The translations under genes were made by a program, and so were the position numbers. A stretch of DNA of 64,000 nucleotides from Limonium bicolor (taxonomy: Eukaryota > Streptophyta > Magnoliopsida > Caryophyllales > Plumbaginaceae), in NCBI GenBank assembly GCA_023374045.1, contig JAIOTZ010000135.1:18862-82861 (forward strand), given 5' to 3'. This document shows positions 55,947 to 64,000 of the stretch, piece after piece. The notes under the pieces are model-generated. The model saw only the letters and a program-made list of their open reading frames with translations, made no database searches and was not told the origin of the DNA. Position 1 is the stretch's first letter, and every line of letters starts with the position of its first letter.

Positions 55947-56314
55947 TTATATCTGTGCCCAGAACCTAGTACCCATGAGGGTGATCTCTCGCTCCACATA
56001 AATCTGGTACTGCTCCTCATCACCAGGCTTGAAAACTAGCGTAACTATATCCCCTTTCTGGATATTCTTATGGCGAACCAAACCCATCCATTCTCCTGTT
56101 ACCACTGGTTTCAGGTACCTTCCAGCTCGCCTCACAGAGCACCGGAAGCTCCACCGTAACCCTCTTTGTCGACCGCCAGGAAGTTCACTTGGTGGCCACC
56201 GCCAAAGTCGGGAAGATGGACTAAGCTTCTGGTTGAAATATTCAGCTTGTAAGCCTTGTCGGATGCACTCACTACCTTACGGAAAACTATGTACATCATC
56301 TGTTGATCACCCAT
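55947..56314 (-). pseudogene. small B3-domain protein gene with one frameshift
   Basis: From the ATG at 56312-56314: MGDQQMMYIVFRKVVSASD, AYKLNISTRSLVHLPDFGGG and VNFLAVDKEGY, then in the next frame WSFRCSVRRAGRYLKPVVTG, EWMGLVRHKNIQKGDIVTLV. The pattern F.K.vs.sD...L.ip...v..lP......v...d.....W.F...r......y....W..fvr...l..GD.v.f is the plant B3 DNA-binding domain (about 100 residues). One base missing near 56163 breaks the frame; an assembly error cannot be excluded. It is a single-domain protein of about 122 codons. B3 proteins are plant transcription factors. Confidence 0.72.
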
Positions 56315-56499
56315 AACAAATATGAATGAAATTGACAAATAATTCAAGTGACCGGAGGTTGTGTCTACGTAGAACTTGCACCTCAAGTACTACTACGTCC
56401 AACCTTTTAAATTCAGTAGAATGGTCATTCGCACAAATTATATATATAAAAAAAAATTATCGCCCACAAAATTGAAAAGCTAAGGACCAGAGGCAACGT

Positions 56500-56672
56500 C
56501 ACCAGCGCAAGCAAAAGCAAACTCTAAAAGCAAATTGAAAAGAAAACGACTCTAAAAGCGCAATGTCAAAATGAAAACGACTCTAAAAGCGCAATGTTAA
56601 AATGAAAACGACTCTAAAAGCGCAATGTCAAAATGAAAACGACTCTACAAGCGCAAATTGAAAAGAAAACGA
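56500..56672 (+). repeat. 31-bp tandem repeat, about five copies
   Basis: GAAAACGACTCTAAAAGCGC units at 56542, 56573, 56604 and 56635 with partial units on both sides. Confidence 0.93.
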
Positions 56673-56992
56673 CCCATAAGTGTTTATTCCTAAGTTACCC
56701 TGTTATATTCTCATATTCACTAGTCTATGTCCCCTAGTATATATGTAAACATATATTCTCATTATCAATATACAATGAGTCTATTACCAAAGCCAGGAGG
56801 CAGGAGCAGTACACGAGTAAACTTTACTTTTCATTTGATGAAGTAATTCGAGTCCACAATCACTACGACCAGATGGTGACGGTAAGCAATTTCTTACGTC
56901 ATTTAACAGATAAATTTAGAACGCTGACGCTTTATTTTTAAATATTAAAATGCTGAACGATATAAAAAATAGCATAATACTAGATTGTGAGA

Positions 56993-57021
56993 ATATATAA
57001 TATATATATATATATATATAT
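56993..57021. repeat. TA microsatellite
   Basis: About 14 TA dinucleotides, slightly interrupted. Confidence 0.9.
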
Positions 57022-57281
57022 GGTCGGTCAGGATCCTAATGAACTTTTACTTTCATTTTCACTCGTGTTAACTAGTATAATATAACGATCCAGTTATCTT
57101 TAAAAAAAATCGTAACAGACCGAAATTAATACGACGGAAACGACTAAAGTTGATGACATTCAGTCGAATTGATTACATTAACCAAAAATCGATCAAATAC
57201 CCGCTGCTCGCGCGGCCTGTTCTCCCTCACATCACACCCAGACTGATAGAGACAACTTGATGATCGATCTCAATCCATTAA

Positions 57282-57676
57282 TGTGATGGACCAATGATAA
57301 CACACCTACACCAACAATCTCTCTCCGTAAGATTTTTGAGAAGAAATTAGTGGAAACTGATATCACAAACGGAATAGCTCTGGGACCTGAATCTCTCGTC
57401 CATCTCTTCCAAATCACCCTCTTGATGATCACACAGTCGAACCATATCTACGCTTACTTTCCCATGGAGGATGAGGAGAAAGATGTCTGGTCATTCCAAT
57501 GCTACATGGAGAACCATCCACATAAGTTCAAACCACTCCTCTTTGGCTGCGGATGGCAAAACTTTGCAAAGTATAAAAAGCTCAAGGTTAAGGATAAGGT
57601 CATTATCTACTCCAAGAATTATGTTCCAGTTCCAGTAGGGGATTTTGTTGTTATCAGAGGTGGAGCCAGAAATTAA
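57282..57676 (+). pseudogene. B3-domain protein fragment, truncated by a hAT element
   Basis: After a TGA near 57280 the frame reads SLRKIFEKKLVETDI, GIALGPESLVHLF, WSFQCYMENHPHKFKPLLFG and CGWQNFAKYKKLKVKDKVII. This covers a whole B3 domain (KxF.K.L..sD, W.F.c......h..kp.l...GW..F.....L...D.v). No ATG is found in frame before the domain, so a first exon is missing or lost. The C-terminus after PVGDFVVIR is sequence of an inserted hAT-like element starting at 57655. It lies about 1 kb from the opposite-strand B3 gene. Confidence 0.7.
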
Positions 57677-57913
57677 TTGTTATGGGGGCCAAAAATATGT
57701 TAATAAATATTATTTTTAGCTATATATATTAATGCTATGTAACAAAATGTTCAACTATTTAAATATACATTTTGTTTTATATGTAAACTATGTAAACTGT
57801 CTAAGATATTACGTATCATAGAAGGAATAGTACATTAAGAAATAAAAAATCACTATTATATAACATAAATGTCAAAGAACAACGAAGTAAACCATTAAAT
57901 GATGGTACTAATT
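57655..57913 (+). mobile_element. hAT-like element, left part only
   Basis: CAGAGGTGGAGCCAGAAATT is a typical hAT tip. It interrupts the B3 frame. Its right end is not found because the Tekay-type LTR begins at 57914; the rest may lie beyond that element, outside the window. Confidence 0.6.
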
Positions 57914-60900
57914 TGTAACGCCCCTATTTATCATAAATGCAGCGGAAATAAAATACTAAGGCGATTACAGATCATCGGGTTCCAAACACCGGCACCAAAC
58001 CTCACCAATTACAACTTATGATATTACAAATGCTACGGTCTGAACTCGAGAAAACATAACAAGAGCAAGATATAAAAACTCTCCACAATTCCTAATTCCC
58101 ATCCCAATCACTCATACTCTTCGTGGCCACCTGTATAACAATTCGTACCTGCAAGATGAAACCAAGCAGCCCACCCCGAGAGGGTGAGTCAGTTCCCTGG
58201 AATGGAACTGGTACAACTCTCCAAAACAAAAGTTTAAAAACATAACTCTTAAAATAAACAATAACTTGAGTCAAACGCTTAAAAACAAAAACAGAAGAAC
58301 AAGACACATCCAATTCACCAGGTCAAAGGTACAAGTCAAGGATAGGATAAATAACAAGAAGTAAAGCTAGTTAAGTAAAAGAAACCACATCATAAGTCAG
58401 TGATCAACCATTGCTCGTGTTAGATTTAGTTCCAATTAGGAGTAGAGAGACCCAAGTAGTCACAAGGACTAGGAATGGAAGAAGAGACCCAAGAACCTTA
58501 ACTCAAGAGTGGAATAAACCCAATTGGGAGAGATGGCCCCCACCGCCGGTCAGTTGTCACAAGGACGAGGTAAACAGACCTCCGCTGTCAGTTGTCCATA
58601 TGGGCGAGGTATAGCAGACCTCCGCTGCCACCGACCCGTTCTCAGTCATCGGTGAAAATGAGTGCACACTTATTAGAAATATTCCATACCCAATACCAAG
58701 ATTGACATTTTCCCATATTCCCACTAGATTTTAACTGTACAAGTGCAATACCAAAACACTCAGTCCTACAGAGTGCAGAGGCGTAAACCCTCAACCGTCA
58801 ATATCTAATGAGGCAACCAGATAAAGGAACCAATGATCATGTGAGTTGTACATCCAAGGCTCAGTAGTCACAACAACTGAGTTAGTCACACAAACAATTT
58901 CCTTTCAAGATATTCATACTCATTTAGCGTTTCTCAAAATTCCATAAAATTCGTCACCAAAGCATCTGAGTACGAGAATCGTACAAAACATTCCATAAGT
59001 CCAAACACATCAAGCTGAGTACGAGAAATCCCATAAGTCCAAACACAACAAGCTAGTACAGAAATCGTACACTGTAATCGCTGTAGCAGTTCTAGTCGAC
59101 TTGTGCAAATAATCAACAATACTCTGAGAATATTAAAGGTATCTAAATCATAACTTGTAACCTAAGTTAAACTTAAATAATTCCTCACTCTTATTCTAAG
59201 TCTCAATTGTCCTTTAAGCCCTCGCTTAAATGTTATGTATAACCTTTGACTTATTAAATGTTGTATAACCCAAGGTTGTAGACTAGGGAATGTATGTTAT
59301 TACACTTGTCAATTGTTACACTCTTATCCACTTTATTCATACTTAACCCTAATTCCCAATTCAAGACTCTTGAGACCCTTATATCATAAGTGCATATTAT
59401 ATTATCTCTAATCTTAGAATCTCAATAATAATTCTTAAGCTTAATACTTTTATTCTTAATTTAGAATAAATATCGGGTTATGACCTATGATAGGTTTATC
59501 TTAGAATATTATACTATTGTTTCACAATGTAATGATTATGTATTTTATCAGTATTACCAAATAATCCATTATGATTAAGTTTTCCCCTCAACTTAATTAA
59601 GATCTACATCCTGTATATTGGAAACATGGTGTTATAGATGCATTGTATGATAACCTAATTGAGTTACTACACTCATTTATCATATGTTTAGTTTAGGATG
59701 ACTTTTATTACAACCATCTAATAATCTTATCATAAGATGTTAAATTGCTTCTCATCTTGAATAACTATATTATAGTTAACTTAGATTTATCGAACTCTTA
59801 CATTTAGTATTTCCAAGGTATTTATTACTTTATCATTAACTATATAATAAGGCACTTTAAGATAACCTTTTATTTATCCTTGCTTACATTTAATTTCCAA
59901 ATGTTTTATTTTTACACACATTCCCGCTATAGACTATGTATAATCCTTTTATACTAAATTTTAATAAACTTACGTCTTAAAATACATTTTTCATATTGTT
60001 TACAAAACCTAAGGTTTCAAAGGAATACTTAATAAATTAATCTCCTTTATTATGTTTTAGGATGAACATTATATTTAACATAAGGTAGAATTTATCTAAG
60101 AATTAAACTCTCATTCACAAGTGAAATTGTCAATTACTTAATAAGATAATATGTTCTGAAAAATCCCATACCTTATACTCAAATGACACATTAATATTTT
60201 TAGCGTCGTAAAGTAGATCAATATAATCTCTTATGTAACTTAGTTTTATCTAATAAAAGGTTCAAAGGTTTCAAGTATCAAATTCCTATTTATAAACCTT
60301 TCTATAAATTCTAACCACTAGATACCTCACTTAATTGTAGACTCACATCCTAAGTATTGGTAATTAATGTTATAAATGTATTTCATATGGCTTATCTAAT
60401 GCCAAGAAACTTAAGGATTATTATTTAGATAAATTTCCAAATCATAGTTTAATGTAGTTTTATATCATAATCCTTTTAATGATTTTAACTTAAAACATTA
60501 AGTTATATTTCAATACCTTAAATGTTAAGAAATGATTAAATCTAGACTTACTAATCCACCTCACATTCATATGTAAAAGTATTTTATTTACTTTATTATT
60601 GTTTATATATTAAGAACATTTAGATGTAAAGTATTACATTTATTTATCATTAATTATAGAATAAGATCTATTTGTGTAACATTTTATGTAATCTAATCAC
60701 AATTTTTCTAAGTTTTAACTTATTAATTACTTAACCCAATTATAGACTTACATTATGGTCGTTGACTAATACTATACATGTATTTTAATACGGTTTATAT
60801 AAATCTTAGAAATTCAAAGATAACTCCTTAAGTTTAATCTTAATTTAATACCGCCTCATATAATTCTTTTATTAGTATTATGTAGAGGTTTAGTTTATCT

Positions 60901-63282
60901 CATTAATTCCTTCATATTATATTTTCTATAAGGCATTTTATTTCTTTTATTTATGTAGTTTTTTTTATGTGTTATATATTAGGATTTATTCAAGACATTC
61001 CTTGTGTAGTTTATTGCACTTAATTATTTATACTAACTTTTACACATAGCTACATCCAATATATGGTTTATAAAATAAAGTATTTCCCTTAGTTTTCGTT
61101 AAATATTACCATATTATATATTAATAAAATGTAGTTTAGTTAAATTCCTTGATTTAATAAGTTTCTATTTATTTCTCTTATATATATATTACAATATATA
61201 TTTACTTCACTTAAAGTTAGTACCCAAAATATATTAAACATACTGTATTAAATGTTAATTAGTCTTATTATATTTTCCCCAACCTATAAAGTTCATTAAT
61301 CAACTATACTTAATTTTTGATTACATTAAAAACCTTATATTATAAGATAACTTATGAAAAACCTTAGCATTACAATTTTTAAACCTATTTCCCCTTGTCC
61401 AAAAATTCCCAAATTAAGTATATAGTAACTATAACATTTTAGACATATTATAAAATTTTTATTTCATAAAAATATCTTTTTAAATTATCCAAATAGTTCC
61501 ATAATACTCGTAACTTGCAAAAATCATAACTTATGTTTAAAAACTCAAAACCCATATTAATTTACATCAAAATAAACTAGATTTTATAAGGAATCTATGG
61601 TTAAAATTTCAAGTCAAAATACATTCGGGAAGATATTTAAATTAACCCAACAAGTTGAGACTATTTAGTGGAATTTATAAAACTTAATATACTCTTATAT
61701 TCCCACGATCTAATCTGGGCCGTCCGTTCCTTTTAACTGCGATCGGACGGTCCCTGTGTCTCCAGTTCTTCATCGAACTCAATCACCCATTCGAGTACTA
61801 AATCTCGTTTTTCTCACAATCTACAGAACGAAATCGAGTGATTCTTGTTCCTATCGACTCGAAATTAAATTCCGGTTCTAATGGTACCAATTTCCCCAAT
61901 TATCATGCAGAATTGAATAAATTCGAATCTGGGTTCGAAGTTAGGGTTCTTATTTGGTTTCGGTTTCGATTTGCTAAAATTCCCTCAATTCATTGCTTAA
62001 TTGGTTAAATTGATAGAGGGTTATGAACGGGAATGCAAAAACGAAGAGCATAGATGGTGGAATTTGGTCTGAAACTCACCGGAGATGCGCCGGTTATGAA
62101 ATCGAAATCGATTTCTGGAAAGTCAATATTTTATGTGCAGTTCGAGTAGCCTACTTCATGGGTCAACTCGTGCTAACTGAGATTGATTCAATCCATGACA
62201 CCTACGTCATTTTAAAGTAGACATGTAACTCTAGATGCTAGTGGAAGAATCATTGATTTTGATGAACTAGGGAGAAAGTTATAGATCTCACAAGATCCGA
62301 GTTTACCTAGTTGGTTCGGGATGAAACTGGGCAGAATTACCGCCGTGATCGAGTGGGCAACTTTAGACAGATTTATCTCCCAAACCAGTGCGAATCAGCC
62401 TTGGCCATAAACATGAAAGTTATAGAGGGATTTGAGATCTTCAAAACAAGCTAAAGAACACGAAATTTGGACGAGAAACGAAGAAGTTATGGCGTGACGA
62501 AGTTTACCCGATTTCAGGAAAAACTGCAGTTCTGGGTTACGCAATCGCGAGGAGCCAACTTTGATCGATTTTCCGTCGATGTGTAGGAGTTAGATGTGTG
62601 AGTAATGGTTGGAAAGAGGAAAGATAGGAGAATCGAATGAAACAAACGGCATACCAAATGGTGGAGTAGGGAAAAAGATATAGGTGTCTAAAGATCGACC
62701 CTGACATGCCAAAACCGCTGGAAATCAAAAGTTAAGTGTCTTGGGTGCTGACTGGGCGCGACACGTGTCCTGGACACGTCAGCATCCTTCAAAATTTTGG
62801 CTCTAAACTTCAATTTATCATAACTTTGGCTAGGATGATCCGTTTTTAACGTTCTTTTTATCGATCTTCATGGTTTTTCATAACCTATTTATTGGTATAG
62901 GTTTCATGGCCTGGTTTGACCATTCTCAAAAAGTCAACTCTAGCAAGGCTTAATAAGCTTTAAGGTTTCTAGAATTTTATATTGACTTTTATGTTTCAAA
63001 ACAATGTTCCAACACTTCCTAAAATCTTTATAATATTTTGGAGTGTTTAGAAATTTTCCCAAGATTTATTGACTTATAAATCTTATTATTAAATTCATAA
63101 TACTATATAATAATGTATAATAATTAGGGTTAAATAGGAGAAAACCCCTAAATAAATTTCACAATTCCATATAATAATTTAATATTCATAATTCCATACC
63201 ATAATTTAATATTAATAGTATTATTTATGGTTTAATAAAAGAAATCCCCTAAATTAATTTAAATTAATTTAGGGGTATTTCA
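57914..63282 (-). mobile_element. 3' LTR of a Tekay/Del-type gypsy element, 5.4 kb
   Basis: Plus strand runs TGTAACGCCCC to AGGGGTATTTCA, so on the minus strand the LTR begins TGAAATACCCC and ends GGGGCGTTACA. A polypurine tract and hairpin follow directly (63284-63319). The interior of the LTR is AT-rich (59.1-61.4 kb) with diverged repeats recurring near 59.6, 60.35 and 60.75 kb. The other LTR is beyond the window, so the target duplication (left flank TAATT) cannot be tested. Confidence 0.85.
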
Positions 63283-63283
63283 G

Positions 63284-63319
63284 TATATCCCCCTTAACAG
63301 AAACTTCGCCTCGAAGTTT
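63284..63319 (-). other. polypurine tract and hairpin at the LTR border
   Basis: Minus strand: AAACTTCG-AGG-CGAAGTTT (8-bp stem), then CTGTTAAGGGGGATATAC, then the LTR TGAAATACCCC. Confidence 0.85.
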
Positions 63320-63610
63320 AAAAATCAACTAATAAGCACTCACACCACTTCGGGTGTGCTAAAACAATAATAATTCCAACGAAATTCCATACCAATCCAA
63401 TCCTTTATTTCCATCCATTCCCATTCCACATTCCACTCGAGATTACTCAAACTCAAACTGAACCAAGATATACCGAGATATTTCATGATAAAAATAAAAA
63501 GTCACATGCGGTGTCATAATGTAAAAACCAAGTACACACATACACCTCTTACTCTGCTAATCACGCAACAGGGCATAATCTGGATGAGGTAGCGAAGAAG
63601 GATTATGCTC

Positions 63611-63645
63611 TACCCCCCCTTAAAAGAGAACTTCGTCCCGAAGTT
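63611..63645 (-). other. second hairpin plus polypurine tract, internal
   Basis: Minus strand: AACTTCG-GGA-CGAAGTT (7-bp stem), then CTCTTTTAAGGGGGGGTA. It lies about 330 bases upstream of the border copy in element orientation. Confidence 0.85.
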
Positions 63646-64000
63646 TAAGATTTATCTACCAACTACTCACACCCGCTTCCGGTGTGTGGGTAAACTAAAT
63701 ATCAAGTTGTACTACAAGCTTTAAAATGTATACCAAACAATCAACCACTCAAGGGTATTCATCCAATAACAATTCCCAAACATTTGTTTCCGTTATCAAA
63801 CACTACATTCAAAGAATTCAGCACCTTATTATCAAGCTTTGTTGTAAATTTTATGGCACTGTTGAATTTATCTATGATCGATATTTATTTGTACCCCCTG
63901 ATTGTTATGTATTTGTATTTTCTTGATTATTATAAAATTTTATTTTATGATCCTTACCTATTCATTTTATGACCAGTACGAATGATATGTCCATTATATG

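Larger units (their letters stand above)
56387..57230. other. intergenic stretch between the two B3 remnants
   Basis: Contains the 31-bp repeats and a TA microsatellite listed separately. No other gene recognised. Confidence 0.55.
63283..64000 (-). mobile_element. 3' end of the interior of the minus-strand Tekay-type element
   Basis: Non-coding as far as I can read. It holds two copies of a module made of a polypurine tract, an AACTTCGnnnCGAAGTT hairpin and a CACACC...GGTGTG hairpin, at 63283-63360 and 63611-63690. Confidence 0.75.

Noticed and set aside
62023..62728. Possible exons (62023-62220 plus; 62537-62728 minus) with a more GC-rich character
   Set aside because: They lie inside the 5.4-kb LTR, where the transcribed leader of Tekay-type LTRs is expected. 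No domain recognised.

Overview
This window is plant nuclear DNA made almost entirely of transposable elements, most of them old, broken and nested in one another. Evidence for a plant: Ty1/copia polyproteins, long-LTR Ty3/gypsy elements of the Tekay/Del chromovirus type (LTR ends TGWAAYRCCCC...TGTTACA, polypurine tract TTTTAAGGGGGG), Stowaway and hAT MITEs, a tRNA-derived SINE, a plant mobile domain (PMD) gene remnant, B3 DNA-binding domain remnants and TTTAGGG-type repeats. It looks like repeat-rich, gene-poor chromatin of a flowering plant, probably a eudicot; I cannot name the species. I see no intact host gene.

Layout. 1-3758: 3' part of a decayed plus-strand copia element with its 3' LTR. 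3.8-10.9 kb: AT-rich DNA with MITEs (two long foldbacks, a Mutator-like foldback full of GTGAATC repeats, a Stowaway), a SINE and a small TIR element. 10.9-12.8 kb: minus-strand L1-type LINE, fused to a minus-strand copia element (12.8-22.0 kb). That copia is interrupted by a 4.6-kb Tekay-type solo LTR (14212-18805, itself carrying an Athila-like solo LTR at 15103-16588), by a probable 167-bp solo LTR (19175-19341) and by a hAT element (19747-20541).

22.3-48.6 kb: probably one DNA transposon of about 7.2 kb, blown apart by insertions. It carries a PMD gene (+), a short unidentified gene (-), a 2-kb array of 96-bp repeats flanked by divergent TATA boxes, and an OTU-protease-like gene (+). Its minus-strand gene was split by a Tekay-type solo LTR (25068-44226), which was split in turn by a 15.1-kb element with 7.3-kb LTRs and only about 600 bp of interior (26517-41637, perfect 5-bp target duplication).

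48.6-57.9 kb: more nested MITEs, a satellite-like block with telomere-motif hairpins, and two broken B3 genes. 57.9-64.0 kb: LTR and start of the interior of a minus-strand Tekay-type element that runs off the window.

The genes seen are transposon cargo or pseudogenes. The most interesting structures are the PMD/OTU transposon with its divergent-promoter minisatellite, the giant-LTR derivative with about 185-bp internal repeats, and a duplicated hairpin-plus-polypurine-tract module at the 3' end of the Tekay-type elements.
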